64,000 bases of DNA from JBCDCY01 sp039180875 (lineage in GTDB: Bacteria > Pseudomonadota > Alphaproteobacteria > Rhodobacterales > Rhodobacteraceae): the NCBI GenBank assembly GCA_039180875.1, contig JBCDCY010000006.1, positions 124,001 through 188,000 of the forward strand, written 5' to 3'. The notes below the pieces were generated by a model. The model did no database searches. It was given only the letters and a program-made list of their open reading frames with translations, and was not told where the DNA came from. The position numbers and the translations under genes are program-made. Positions 50,210-59,258 of the stretch are shown here, one piece after another; within the stretch, counting starts at the first letter, position 1; each line of letters begins with the position of its first letter.

Positions 50210-52078
50210 ATGCTGAAGCGAATGCGCGGCTCCTCGATCTTCATGTGGCTGATCCTCGGCCTGCTCTTCGTCGGGCTCGTGGGCTTCGGCACCGTGGGCA
50301 CGGTGGGCATCAGCGGCCTCGGCAGCGGTACGGTGGCCGAGGTGGGGGACGAGGATGTGCCGCTTGACGACTATGTGCGCGAGCTGCAGCGCCAGCAGCG
50401 ATTGCTGACGCAGCGCACCGGCCGCCCACTGACCATCGCGGAGCTCAGGGCCAACGGCATCGACGCCAACGTGCTGCAACTGCTGATCCGCACCGCCACC
50501 CTGTCGGCGGAGGCGCGCGATCTCGGCATTTCCGCCACCGACGACATGGTGCGCACCGCGGTGATCGAGGATCCGAATTTCGGCGGCCCCGGGGCCTTCA
50601 GCGAAGAGATCTACCGCCTGACGCTGGATCGCAGCGGCCTCACCCGCCGCGCCTATGAGGAGCGGGTGCGGGGCGAGCTTGCCCGGGACCAGGTTCAGGA
50701 CGCCGTGGTCGCCGGGGCGATGGTGCCCGATACGGCGCTCACCACGGTGCTGGCGTTCCTGGGCGAGACCCGCGACATCGTTTGGGTGCCCGTCGCCGTC
50801 GATCGCGACGCCGTGCCGGAGGATCCGGGCGACGCGGTGCTGCAGAGCTTTCACGCCGACAATCCGGAGCTCTTCACCCGCCCGGTGACCCGCCAGGTGC
50901 GCGCCGCGATCCTGTCGCTCGACAACCTCGCGGCGACGCTTGAGGTGGACGAGGCCGATCTGCGGGCCGAGTTCGACGCCCGGCTCGCCCAGTTCCAGAC
51001 GCCCGAGCGGCGCTTCGTCGACCGCATCGCCTTCCCCGATCTCACCGCGGCGGAGGAGGCGGTGACGACCATCCGCGCCGGCGAGTTGACGCTCGAGGCG
51101 CTGGCGGAGGAGCGGGGCCTCGACCCCGCCGATCTCGCCCTCGGCGAAGTGCGGGCCGATGAGCTGCGCGGCGCGGAACGCGACGCCGTCTTCGGCAGCG
51201 ATCAGACCGGCGTGGTCGATCCAGTGGCCACCGACCTCGGCGCCGTGGTCTTTCGCGTCAACGCCATCGTGCCGGCGCGCGAGCGCGGCTTTGAGGATGT
51301 GCGCGAGGAGCTGCGGCTGGAGATCGCCCGGGCCGAGGCCAACGTGGTGCTGGTCGATGAGGCGCTGAATGCCGAGGAGCTGATCGCCGGCGGCGCCACC
51401 TTGGCCGAGCTCGCCAATGAGACGCCGTTCGTCCTGGTCGAGGGCGCGGTCACCGAGGCCGGCAGCGAAGAGCCGGCGCTCAACGACCCCGCCATCCTCG
51501 CCGAGGTCTTCGCGGCGGATGTGGACGAAGACCGCGATCTCCGCGATCTGGCCGCCGGCGGCAGCTTCGCCATCCGGGTGATCGAGGAGTTGCCCGAGGC
51601 GCTCCGCCCCTTTGCCGACGTGCGCGATGACGTACTGGCCGCCTGGCGCGACGACGCCCGAGTGGCGGCGGCGCGGGAGGAGGCCGAGGGGGTGCTGACG
51701 CTGCTCGCCGATGGCCGAACACTCGCCCAATTGGCAGCCGATCAGGACCTAGCGCTCGAGCGGTTCGCGGGCCTTTCCCGCGACGGAGCGGACGCCGTGC
51801 CGGCCGCCCTGATCGAGCCGGCCTTTGCCCTCGCCCCCGGGGAAAGCGAGATCGTCGAGGTGGACGGCGAGACCCTCGCCGTCCTCTCCGTCAGTGCGAT
51901 CCACGAGGCCGACCCGAACGATCCCGCCGAACGTGGTCGGCGGGAGATCCTGGCCCAGAACTTTGACCAGGGCCTCGCCTCCGACATTTTCAGTTATTTC
52001 ACCTTCGGGCTGCAGGCGCAGCATCCGGCGACCGTGAACCAGAGCATGCTGGACCAGGTCCACGCCACCCTGCCCTGA
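50210..52078 (+). CDS. ppiD: Periplasmic folding factor PpiD/SurA-like (SurA_N plus PPIC domain)
   Basis: A 622-residue envelope chaperone. A short cytoplasmic N-terminus and one membrane segment (about 11-33, MWLILGLLFVGLVGFGTVGT) anchor it. The SurA_N-like chaperone region follows (about 45-175, with VPLDDYVRELQRQQRLLTQR), then a parvulin-type domain around 235-360 that lacks some catalytic consensus, and a C-terminal segment. PpiD assists proteins emerging from the Sec translocon. trpE begins 12 bases after its stop, so trp genes share this transcript. Confidence 0.9.
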   Translation: MLKRMRGSSIFMWLILGLLFVGLVGFGTVGTVGISGLGSGTVAEVGDEDVPLDDYVRELQRQQRLLTQRTGRPLTIAELRANGIDANVLQLLIRTATLSAEARDLGISATDDMVRTAVIEDPNFGGPGAFSEEIYRLTLDRSGLTRRAYEERVRGELARDQVQDAVVAGAMVPDTALTTVLAFLGETRDIVWVPVAVDRDAVPEDPGDAVLQSFHADNPELFTRPVTRQVRAAILSLDNLAATLEVDEADLRAEFDARLAQFQTPERRFVDRIAFPDLTAAEEAVTTIRAGELTLEALAEERGLDPADLALGEVRADELRGAERDAVFGSDQTGVVDPVATDLGAVVFRVNAIVPARERGFEDVREELRLEIARAEANVVLVDEALNAEELIAGGATLAELANETPFVLVEGAVTEAGSEEPALNDPAILAEVFAADVDEDRDLRDLAAGGSFAIRVIEELPEALRPFADVRDDVLAAWRDDARVAAAREEAEGVLTLLADGRTLAQLAADQDLALERFAGLSRDGADAVPAALIEPAFALAPGESEIVEVDGETLAVLSVSAIHEADPNDPAERGRREILAQNFDQGLASDIFSYFTFGLQAQHPATVNQSMLDQVHATLP

Positions 52079-52090
52079 GGCCTGGCCGGC

Positions 52091-53605
52091 GTGGAGCTGT
52101 TTCCCGAGTTTTCCGTTTTCGAGGCCGGCCACGGGGCAGGCCGCAACCAGATCGTCTGGACCCGGCTGGTCGCCGACCTCGACACGCCTGTCTCGCTGAT
52201 GCTGAAGCTCGCCCAGGCGCGGGCCAACAGCTTCGTCCTTGAAAGCGTCACCGGCGGCGAGGTGCGCGGGCGTTACTCCGGCATCGGCATGAAGCCCGAT
52301 CTGATTTGGCGCTGCCGCGGCCGGGTGGCCGAGATCAACCGCCAGGCGCGCTACGATGCCGAGGCCTTCGATGTGGAGGCCGACGATCCGCTCACTTCGC
52401 TCCGCAACCTGCTGGAGCAATGCCGGATCGACCTGCCGGAGGGCATGCCGGCGATCGCCGCGGGCCTCTTCGGCTATCTCGGCTACGACATGGTGCGCCT
52501 GGTCGAGCATCTGCCGGACGTGAACCCCGATCCCCTCGGCCTGCCGGACGCGCTGCTGCTGCGGCCCACGGTCACCTGCGTGGTCGATGCGGTGAAGGGC
52601 GAGATCCTGCTGGCGAGCCCGGCCTGGGCCGATAGCGACCTCTCCGCCCGCGCGGCCTACGCCCAGGCGGCGGAGCGGGTGATGGACGCCGTCGCCGATC
52701 TCGACCGGCAGCCGCCGGCCGAGACCCGCGATCTCGGCCGGGCCGATGCGATCGACGAGGGCGACGCCGTCTCCAACACCAGCGAGAGCGCTTATCGCCA
52801 GATGGTGCTGCGGGCCAAGGACTACATCGCGGCCGGCGATATCTTTCAGGTGGTGCCGAGCCAGCGCTGGGCGAAGCCCTTTGCCGCGCCGCCCTTCGCG
52901 CTCTACCGCGCGCTTCGCCGGCTGAACCCCTCACCCTTCATGTTCTTCTTCAACCTCGGCGGCTTCCAGGTCATCGGCGCGAGCCCGGAGATCCTGGTGC
53001 GGGTACGCGACGGCGTGGTCACCGTGCGCCCGATCGCCGGCACGAGGCCGCGGGGTGAGACGACGGAGGAGGACCGCGCGCTGGAGGCCGAGTTGCTGGC
53101 CGATCCCAAGGAGCGGGCGGAGCATCTGATGCTGCTCGACCTCGGCCGCAACGATGTGGGCCGGGTGGCGGAGATCGGCACGGTGGTGCCGGACGAGCAG
53201 TTCGTGATCGAGCGCTACAGCCACGTGATGCACATCGTCTCCAACGTCATCGGCACCTTGCGGGGCGATCAGGATGCCTTGGCGGCGTTGCTTGCGGGCT
53301 CACCCGCCGGCACCGTCTCCGGCGCGCCCAAGGTGCGGGCGATGGAGATCATCGACGAGCTGGAGGTGGAGAAGCGCGGCATCTACGGCGGCGGGGTCGG
53401 CTATTTCTCGGCCGGGGGCGAGATGGACTTCTGCATCGCCTTGCGGACCGCCGTGCTACAGGACGGCACGCTTTACGTGCAGGCCGGGGGCGGCGTGGTG
53501 CACGACAGCGACCCCGGCGCCGAATACGAAGAGACCGTCAACAAGGCCAAGGCGCTGATGCGCGCCGCCGACGAGGCACAACGCTTCCGCACGGGCGGCA
53601 ACTGA
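52091..53605 (+). CDS. trpE: Anthranilate synthase component I
   Basis: A 504-residue enzyme that makes anthranilate from chorismate, using ammonia from TrpG. The N-terminal region holds the tryptophan feedback site (VLES in NSFVLESVTGG). The chorismate-binding domain has NPSPFMFFFNL, RPIAGTRPRG, LLDLGRNDVGRV, HIVSNVIGTL, SPAGTVSGAPK and the C-terminal AGGGVVHDSDP. The GTG at 52091 is the likely start, 12 bases after ppiD. Unusually, the partner trpG is not next: a gene on the other strand lies between them. Confidence 0.97.
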   Translation: MELFPEFSVFEAGHGAGRNQIVWTRLVADLDTPVSLMLKLAQARANSFVLESVTGGEVRGRYSGIGMKPDLIWRCRGRVAEINRQARYDAEAFDVEADDPLTSLRNLLEQCRIDLPEGMPAIAAGLFGYLGYDMVRLVEHLPDVNPDPLGLPDALLLRPTVTCVVDAVKGEILLASPAWADSDLSARAAYAQAAERVMDAVADLDRQPPAETRDLGRADAIDEGDAVSNTSESAYRQMVLRAKDYIAAGDIFQVVPSQRWAKPFAAPPFALYRALRRLNPSPFMFFFNLGGFQVIGASPEILVRVRDGVVTVRPIAGTRPRGETTEEDRALEAELLADPKERAEHLMLLDLGRNDVGRVAEIGTVVPDEQFVIERYSHVMHIVSNVIGTLRGDQDALAALLAGSPAGTVSGAPKVRAMEIIDELEVEKRGIYGGGVGYFSAGGEMDFCIALRTAVLQDGTLYVQAGGGVVHDSDPGAEYEETVNKAKALMRAADEAQRFRTGGN

Positions 53606-53646
53606 GCGACTTGGGTGCCGGTAGGAAGCGGGTGCTGCTAAGCGGA

Positions 53647-53668
53647 ACCGCGGCGCAAGCGCCACGGT
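53647..53668. terminator. Short hairpin between convergent trpE and deacetylase-like genes
   Basis: ACCG c GGCGC aa GCGCC a CGGT folds into a 10-bp stem with one mismatch. No T-run in either direction. Confidence 0.35.
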
Positions 53669-53700
53669 ACGATCTCTCCTGATCCATCCGCCGGCGGTGG

Positions 53701-55524
53701 TCAGCTCGCGTCGGCGGTCTCTGCGATCAGGCCGCTGATCGGGGCGACCTCGATAGAGCGGCCCCGGGACGACAGCAACCAGGAATAGAGCGTGGTGACG
53801 GTCTCGGGCCGCGTACGCCCAACCACCACGGCCGAGCCGGCCGTAATGGCGCTGCGGAGCGCCCCGTCGAGCTGGGCTTTGATGTTGCCCGCCTCCGGCC
53901 GCACGTCGATCATCCGCACGGCGGTGGCGCTCGGCACGCCTGCGGCCGCGGCCCGGGCCGACACGTTGTTGATCAGCCCCGATCCGCCGTGGGTAACGAG
54001 GAGGTGGCCCGAGGGGGCGAGGGCGGCCAGCACCGTCTCGGCCAGGCGGTTGTCGCTCGGCAGCGCGCCCTCCTCCGCATCTAGGAAGCCGACAGCGCCC
54101 GGCACATCGGCCGCGAACTTGGAGAGATCGGCGGCGATCTCCTCGCTCGAACGACCGGGGGCCACCGCGTCCTTGCCGCTGTCGATCAGGGCGACGACCT
54201 CGAACCCCGCATCGCGGAGGGCCCAGGCCCGCCGCGCCGTGGCCTCACCGCCGGGGCGGAGAGCGAAGGTGATGGGCAGGGCGGCGGCGTCGATGCCGAT
54301 CAGGCTGTCGAGCGGCAGGCCCTCCTCGCCCACGTCGATGAGGATGATGGAGAGCAGCGGGCGCTCGCTCTCTCGGGTGAAGCCGGCCGCGAAGGCGCGC
54401 CAGGCGGGACCGTCGGCCACCGGGGTGGGCGGCAGGGCCTCCTCCTCGCTCCCGGGCGTGGCGGAGGCCGAGGCGGGGGCCGGCTGCTGATCGGAGGCGG
54501 TCGCCGTCTCGCTGCTCGCGGCGAGGTCGATCGGCGCCTCCTCCACCGTCTCGGCTGGTGCGCTGGTGTCGGGATCCCGGGTCGTGACCGGCAGCGGATT
54601 GGCGTCCGGCGCGGTCTCCGGTGCGCTGTCATTGGTGCTGGCGACGTCGGGCGCTTCGCTCGGGGTGGCCTCGATCGGGCGGTCGTCGGAGGCGAGGTCG
54701 CCGGCGACGTCCATCGCCACCTCCTCCGCTGCCGGGGCGGGCGCCTGGACCGGGGCGACTTCGGAGGCGACGGGGCTTTGCGTCACCGTGGCCTCATCCG
54801 CGGCGACGCTTTCCATCGGCGCGATCTCGGTCTGGGCCTCGGGCCCAGGATCGGAGTCGGGATCGGTGCCGGCGGTTGCGTCCTCGGGGGGAGAGGCGGC
54901 GGCCTCCTCCGGCGCGTCGGCCTCCTCCACCACCAGCGGCGGCGCGATCGGCGGCGCAGGCGGTGCGATCGGGGCGTCAGTGATGGCATTCGGCGCGGCG
55001 AAGCGGCCGGGCGCGCCGGTCTCCGGCGTGTCCTCGACGACGGTGGTGCGCACGTCGGGGGCCTGCTCCGGCACCGGCTGGCTCGCGCCGCCGCCACCGA
55101 CGGCGAGACCGGTCGGGCGCGGCGCGCCGGCATCGGTGTTGCGCGGGACCGACGGCGCGACGGGCGTGGCCGGCGCGATGGCGCCAGGGGCCCTGGCCTG
55201 CGGCGGCACTTGCGGCGTCTCGCTCCGCGGGGTGCCCACACGCTCCACCGAGGGGCGGTCAGGCGTGGCGGTGTCATCGTCGGCCGCCGGGTCATCGGCC
55301 GTCTCGCCGGCCGGCGGTTGGTCGTCCTCAGCCTGCTCCGCAGGCGTCTCTGCCGGGTTGTCGGGCGTCAGCACCGCCAGGCGCTGCAGCTCCGGCGCCG
55401 GGCCGGGATAGTCGGACAATGGGAAAAAGGCCGAGAAGCCGACGAACGCGATCGCCGCCAAACATAGCCCCAGGAATGCACCGAGACCGGTGCTGCCGCG
55501 TTTGCCCGCCCGTTCGCCTGCCAA
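53701..55524 (-). CDS. Divergent polysaccharide deacetylase-like protein (DUF610) with long disordered region
   Basis: A protein of 607 residues: membrane segment about 14-36, then some 300 residues of Pro/Ala/Glu/Thr-rich low-complexity sequence, and a C-terminal domain (about 375-607) with LLSIILIDVGEEGLPLDS, ITFALRPGG, GFEVVALIDSGKDA, GFLDAEEGALPS and ATAVRMIDV. This matches the divergent polysaccharide deacetylase (DUF610) family, in which catalytic metal ligands are poorly conserved, so activity is doubtful. I chose TTG at 55524 because AGGAGG lies 5 bases upstream; an ATG at 55587 has no site and sits inside a tandem repeat. Confidence 0.7.
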   Translation of the reverse strand: MAGERAGKRGSTGLGAFLGLCLAAIAFVGFSAFFPLSDYPGPAPELQRLAVLTPDNPAETPAEQAEDDQPPAGETADDPAADDDTATPDRPSVERVGTPRSETPQVPPQARAPGAIAPATPVAPSVPRNTDAGAPRPTGLAVGGGGASQPVPEQAPDVRTTVVEDTPETGAPGRFAAPNAITDAPIAPPAPPIAPPLVVEEADAPEEAAASPPEDATAGTDPDSDPGPEAQTEIAPMESVAADEATVTQSPVASEVAPVQAPAPAAEEVAMDVAGDLASDDRPIEATPSEAPDVASTNDSAPETAPDANPLPVTTRDPDTSAPAETVEEAPIDLAASSETATASDQQPAPASASATPGSEEEALPPTPVADGPAWRAFAAGFTRESERPLLSIILIDVGEEGLPLDSLIGIDAAALPITFALRPGGEATARRAWALRDAGFEVVALIDSGKDAVAPGRSSEEIAADLSKFAADVPGAVGFLDAEEGALPSDNRLAETVLAALAPSGHLLVTHGGSGLINNVSARAAAAGVPSATAVRMIDVRPEAGNIKAQLDGALRSAITAGSAVVVGRTRPETVTTLYSWLLSSRGRSIEVAPISGLIAETADAS

Positions 55525-55579
55525 TTGTCCCTCCTCGCCTCTGCTCGCTCCCACGGGGTCCCTGCCAACGACCCGCGCC

Positions 55580-55618
55580 CGGTGCATGGATCCGGCGCAT
55601 GGATCCAGTGCGTGGATG
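55580..55618 (+). repeat. Three 13-base tandem repeats upstream of trpG
   Basis: CGGTGCATGGATC, CGGCGCATGGATC and CAGTGCGTGGATG follow each other directly (55580-55618), ending 87 bases before the trpG start codon and just upstream of the deacetylase-like gene on the other strand. An operator for the trp genes is possible; nothing is known. Confidence 0.75.
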
Positions 55619-55705
55619 CCGTGCTTCTACACTGGCATCTTCCGCTGGTTACAGGCAAAAAACGCACAAACACAACGCGTCAGAACAGACCGGAATGCGC
55701 CTACA

Positions 55706-56287
55706 ATGATCCTGTTGATCGACAATTATGACAGCTTTACGTACAACCTGGTTCATTATCTAGGCCAACTCGGCACGCCGCCGCTGGTGAAGCGCAACGA
55801 TGCGCTGAGCGTTGCCGAGGCGATGGCGCTGAACCCGGCGGCCATCGTCCTGTCCCCCGGGCCATGCGATCCGGATCGGGCCGGCATCTGCCTCGAGCTG
55901 ACGACGGCCGCGGCGGAGGCGAAGCTGCCGCTTCTCGGCGTCTGCCTCGGGCATCAGACCATCGGCCAGGCCTTCGGCGGCCGGGTCGAACGGGCCGGGC
56001 GGATCATGCACGGCAAGGTCGATGCGGTCGCGCACCAGGGCAAGGGCGTGCTGGCCGACCTGCCGAGCCCGTTCGATGCGACCCGCTACCACTCGCTGGC
56101 CGTGGCGCGGGAGGGATTGCCGGACTGCCTCGAGATCACGGCAGAGACCGACGACGGTACGATCATGGGCCTCTCCCACCGCGACCTGCCGATCCACGGT
56201 GTGCAGTTTCACCCGGAATCCATCGCCTCCGAACACGGTCACGCGCTGCTCGGCAATTTCCTCGCGATGGCGAAGGTGCCGGCGTGA
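55706..56287 (+). CDS. trpG: Anthranilate synthase component II (glutamine amidotransferase)
   Basis: A 193-residue class I glutamine amidotransferase that supplies ammonia to TrpE. Visible motifs are IDNYDSFTYNLVHYLGQLG at the N-terminus, GVCLGHQTIG with the catalytic Cys, RYHSL, and the catalytic His/Glu in VQFHPESI. The start at 55706 is fixed by the universal MILLIDNYDSF, although the ribosome binding site is weak. The open frame continues upstream without a stop. Its end overlaps the GTG of trpD by 4 bases. Confidence 0.97.
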   Translation: MILLIDNYDSFTYNLVHYLGQLGTPPLVKRNDALSVAEAMALNPAAIVLSPGPCDPDRAGICLELTTAAAEAKLPLLGVCLGHQTIGQAFGGRVERAGRIMHGKVDAVAHQGKGVLADLPSPFDATRYHSLAVAREGLPDCLEITAETDDGTIMGLSHRDLPIHGVQFHPESIASEHGHALLGNFLAMAKVPA

Positions 56288-57300
56288 GGACCCCGATGCA
56301 GGAGTTCATCGCCACGGCCGCCGACCGGCCGCTTACCCGGGCGGAGGCGGAGGTCGCCTTCACCACGATCATGGAGGGGGATGCGACGCCGGCCCAGATC
56401 GGCGGCTTCCTCATGGCCCTCCGCGCCCGGGGCGAGACGGTGGGGGAATATGCCGCCGCCGCCGGGGTGATGCGCGCAAAATGCGCCGCCGTCCGGGCGC
56501 CGGCCGATGCCATCGACATCGTCGGCACGGGCGGGGATGGCAAGGGCACGCTGAACATCTCCACCGCTACGGCCTTCGTCGTCGCCGGTGCGGGGGTGAC
56601 GGTGGCCAAGCACGGCAACCGCAACCTCTCCTCCAAATCCGGTGCGGCCGATGCGCTGGGCGAGCTTGGCGTCGACGTGATGGTGGGGCCCGCGGTAGTG
56701 GAGCGCGCCATCGCCGGCACCGGCATCGGCTTCATGATGGCGCCGATGCACCACCCGGCGACGCGCCACGTGATGCCCGCCCGTCAGGAGCTTGGGGCGC
56801 GCACCATCTTCAACATCCTCGGCCCGCTCACCAATCCCGCGGGCGTCAAGCGCCAGCTCACCGGCGCCTTCGCCCGGGAGCTGATCCAGCCGATGGCGGA
56901 GACCTTGGGCATGCTCGGGGCGGAGCGCGCGTGGGTCGTGCATGGGGCGGACGGCACGGACGAGATCTCCATCGCCGGCGAGACCTACGTGGCGGCGTGG
57001 GAGGGCGACGCGGTGCGGTCGTTCGAGATCACGCCCGACGATGCCGGCCTGCCCACCCATCCGTTCGAGGCGATCCTGGGCGGCACGCCGGCGGAGAATG
57101 CCGCGGCCCTTCGCGCCGTGCTGCAGGGGGAGCCCGGGGCCTATCGCGACGCCGTGCTTCTGAACGCCGCCGCCGCCCTGGTCATCGCCGGGAAGGTCGA
57201 GGATCTGCGCACCGGGGCCGCCATGGCCCGCGACGCCATCGACAGCGGGGCAGCGCAGCGCAAGGTCGCGGCGCTTGCCGCAGCGACGCAAGCGGGCTGA
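56284..57300 (+). CDS. trpD: Anthranilate phosphoribosyltransferase
   Basis: A 338-residue enzyme that joins anthranilate to PRPP. Motifs are IVGTGGDGKGTLNISTATAF (PRPP and phosphate loops), KHGNRNLSSKSGAADALGELG, and FNILGPLTNPAGV. The GTG at 56284 overlaps the trpG stop (GTGA) and gives the usual length; an ATG at 56296 preceded by GAGGA is an alternative. It is followed after one base by ung. Confidence 0.97.
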   Translation: MRTPMQEFIATAADRPLTRAEAEVAFTTIMEGDATPAQIGGFLMALRARGETVGEYAAAAGVMRAKCAAVRAPADAIDIVGTGGDGKGTLNISTATAFVVAGAGVTVAKHGNRNLSSKSGAADALGELGVDVMVGPAVVERAIAGTGIGFMMAPMHHPATRHVMPARQELGARTIFNILGPLTNPAGVKRQLTGAFARELIQPMAETLGMLGAERAWVVHGADGTDEISIAGETYVAAWEGDAVRSFEITPDDAGLPTHPFEAILGGTPAENAAALRAVLQGEPGAYRDAVLLNAAAALVIAGKVEDLRTGAAMARDAIDSGAAQRKVAALAAATQAG

Positions 57301-57301
57301 G

Positions 57302-57976
57302 ATGCAGATCCCGACCGACGGCCTCGGCGCCTGGGCGGCGCTCCCGTTCTTTCGCGACGATGCCCTCGCCAAGGTGCAAACCCTGATCACGGCAAGCCAC
57401 GAGCCCTTCCTCCCCGCGCCAGAGAACGTCTTTGCCGCGCTGAAGCGGACCCAACCCGACGCCGTGCGCGTGGTGATCCTGGGGCAGGACCCCTACCCTA
57501 CGCCCGGCCACGCCAACGGCCTCGCCTTCTCCGTCGCGCCCGGCGTGGCGCTGCCGAAGTCGCTCGCCAACATCTATCGCGAGCTGGAGGAGGATGTGGG
57601 CGGAACGCCGCCGGACGGTGATCTGTCGGGCTGGGCCGATCAGGGCGTGCTGCTTCTCAACACCGTGTTGACGGTGCAGCGGGGTCACCCGAACAGCCAT
57701 CGCAATATGGGGTGGGAGCAGTTGGCTGGAGAGGTGCTGATGCATCTCTCTGCCCAGCCCCGCGCCTTCCTCCTCTGGGGCAAACCAGCCCAGAAGCAGC
57801 GGCGCTACGTGCTGGATCAGGCCGACCATCTGTTCGTCGAAACCGCCCATCCCTCGCCGCTTTCTGCTCACCGCGGCTTCTTCGGCGCGCGCCCGTTCTC
57901 TCGCGTCAACGAATGGCTTATGAAGAAAGGGCACGCGCCCATCGACTGGGCCGCGCCGGGAAGGGCGATACCATGA
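57302..57976 (+). CDS. ung: Uracil-DNA glycosylase, family 1
   Basis: A 224-residue enzyme that removes uracil from DNA. The water-activating Asp and stacking Tyr are in VVILGQDPYPTPGHANGLAF; the His that normally follows (GQDPYH) is Pro here. GVLLLNTVLTVQRGHPNSH lies mid-protein and the catalytic His/Leu loop is HPSPLSAHRGFFG. These are family 1 motifs. The ATG at 57302 is one base after the trpD stop, and its stop overlaps the trpC start (ATGA), so it is embedded in the trp operon. No separate promoter is evident. Confidence 0.94.
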   Translation: MQIPTDGLGAWAALPFFRDDALAKVQTLITASHEPFLPAPENVFAALKRTQPDAVRVVILGQDPYPTPGHANGLAFSVAPGVALPKSLANIYRELEEDVGGTPPDGDLSGWADQGVLLLNTVLTVQRGHPNSHRNMGWEQLAGEVLMHLSAQPRAFLLWGKPAQKQRRYVLDQADHLFVETAHPSPLSAHRGFFGARPFSRVNEWLMKKGHAPIDWAAPGRAIP

Positions 57977-58779
57977 CGATCCTCGACCGGATCAAGGCCT
58001 ACAAGTTGGAGGAGGTGGCGACGCGGAAGGCCGCCCGCCCCCTCTCCGTGGTCGAGGAGGCGGCGCGCCAGGCGCCCCCGGTCCGCGACTTCGCCGGCGA
58101 TCTTCGCCGGGCGGCGGAGCGGGGCTATGGCTTGATCGCGGAGATCAAGAAGGCGAGCCCGTCCAAGGGATTGATCCGGGCCGACTTCGAGCCCCCGACG
58201 CTCGCCCGTGCCTATGCCGACGGAGGTGCGACCTGCCTGTCGGTGCTGACCGACGGTCCCTCCTTCCAGGGCGACGACGCCTATCTGACGGCAGCGCGCG
58301 AGGCGGTCGACCTGCCGGTCCTGCGCAAGGATTTCCTCTACGATCCCTGGCAGGTGGCGGAGGCACGGGCCCTCGGCGCCGACTGCATCCTGATCATCAT
58401 GGCCAGCGTCTCCAACGCTCAGGCGCAGGAGCTGGAGGCCGCTGCCCAGGCCTGGGATATGGCGGTACTGGTCGAGGTGCACGATGCCGAGGAGCTTGGC
58501 CGCGCACTTCATCTAAAATCTGAGCTCATCGGCATTAACAACCGAAACTTGAAGACATTCGAGACATCGCTCGCTGTGACGGAAGAGCTTGCCCCCCGCG
58601 TCCCCGCCGACCGGCTGCTGGTGGCGGAGTCGGGGCTCGCGGCCCCCGCCGATCTCGCCCGGCTGGCACGGGTCGGGGCCCGCAGCTTCCTGATCGGCGA
58701 GAGCTTGATGCGCCAGGCGGACGTAGCGGCGGCGACCCGGACGCTCCTGGCCCAGCCCGCGCCCCGCGCCGTGGCATGA
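57973..58779 (+). CDS. trpC: Indole-3-glycerol phosphate synthase
   Basis: A 268-residue TIM-barrel enzyme. Motifs are GLIAEIKKASPSKGLIR (catalytic Lys), LSVLTDGPSFQG, LPVLRKDFLYDPWQV, LVEVHDAEEL, IGINNRNLKTF and VAESGL. It is a stand-alone TrpC without fused TrpF. It overlaps ung by 4 bases upstream and moaC by 4 bases downstream, both ATGA. The phosphoribosylanthranilate isomerase (trpF) and synthase (trpAB) genes are not in the window. Confidence 0.97.
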   Translation: MTILDRIKAYKLEEVATRKAARPLSVVEEAARQAPPVRDFAGDLRRAAERGYGLIAEIKKASPSKGLIRADFEPPTLARAYADGGATCLSVLTDGPSFQGDDAYLTAAREAVDLPVLRKDFLYDPWQVAEARALGADCILIIMASVSNAQAQELEAAAQAWDMAVLVEVHDAEELGRALHLKSELIGINNRNLKTFETSLAVTEELAPRVPADRLLVAESGLAAPADLARLARVGARSFLIGESLMRQADVAAATRTLLAQPAPRAVA

Positions 58780-59258
58780 CGGGTCGCCTCACCCATTTCG
58801 ACGCAGCGGGCGCGGCCCAGATGGTCGACGTGGGCGGGAAGGAGGTGACGGACCGCACCGCCATCGCCCGGGGCCAGGTGACCATGGCAGCGGAGACGGC
58901 AGCACTGATCGCCGCGGGCAGCGCCGCTAAGGGCGACGTGCTGGGCGTCGCCCGGCTCGCCGGGATCATGGCGGCGAAACGCACGGCGGAGCTGATCCCG
59001 CTTTGCCATCCCCTGCCCCTCTCGAAGGTCGCGGTGGAGCTCTCGGTCGCCCAGGATCCGCCCCGGGTCGAAATCTCCGCCACCGTGAAGACGAGCGGCC
59101 GGACCGGGGTGGAGATGGAGGCGCTCACCGCCGTCTCCGTCGCCGCGCTCACCGTCTACGACATGGTGAAGGCGGTGGATAAGGGCATGCGGATCTCAGA
59201 GATCCACCTAAGTTTCAAGGAAGGCGGTGCCTCGGGCCGCTACGAGGCGCCGGCGTGA
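58776..59258 (+). CDS. moaC: Cyclic pyranopterin monophosphate synthase
   Basis: MoaC turns the MoaA product into cyclic pyranopterin monophosphate in molybdenum cofactor synthesis. The 160-residue protein has MVDVGGKEVTDRTAIARG, AAKRTAELIPLCHPLPLSKV and TGVEMEALTAVSVAALTVYDM, with KAVDKGM, all family-defining. It overlaps trpC and moeA by 4 bases. Linkage of trp genes to moaC-moeA is characteristic of Rhodobacterales. Confidence 0.97.
   Translation: MTGRLTHFDAAGAAQMVDVGGKEVTDRTAIARGQVTMAAETAALIAAGSAAKGDVLGVARLAGIMAAKRTAELIPLCHPLPLSKVAVELSVAQDPPRVEISATVKTSGRTGVEMEALTAVSVAALTVYDMVKAVDKGMRISEIHLSFKEGGASGRYEAPA

Noticed and set aside
55588..55705. Tryptophan attenuator leader peptide before trpG
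   Set aside because: The upstream frame contains only scattered Trp codons and no clear terminator/antiterminator pair.
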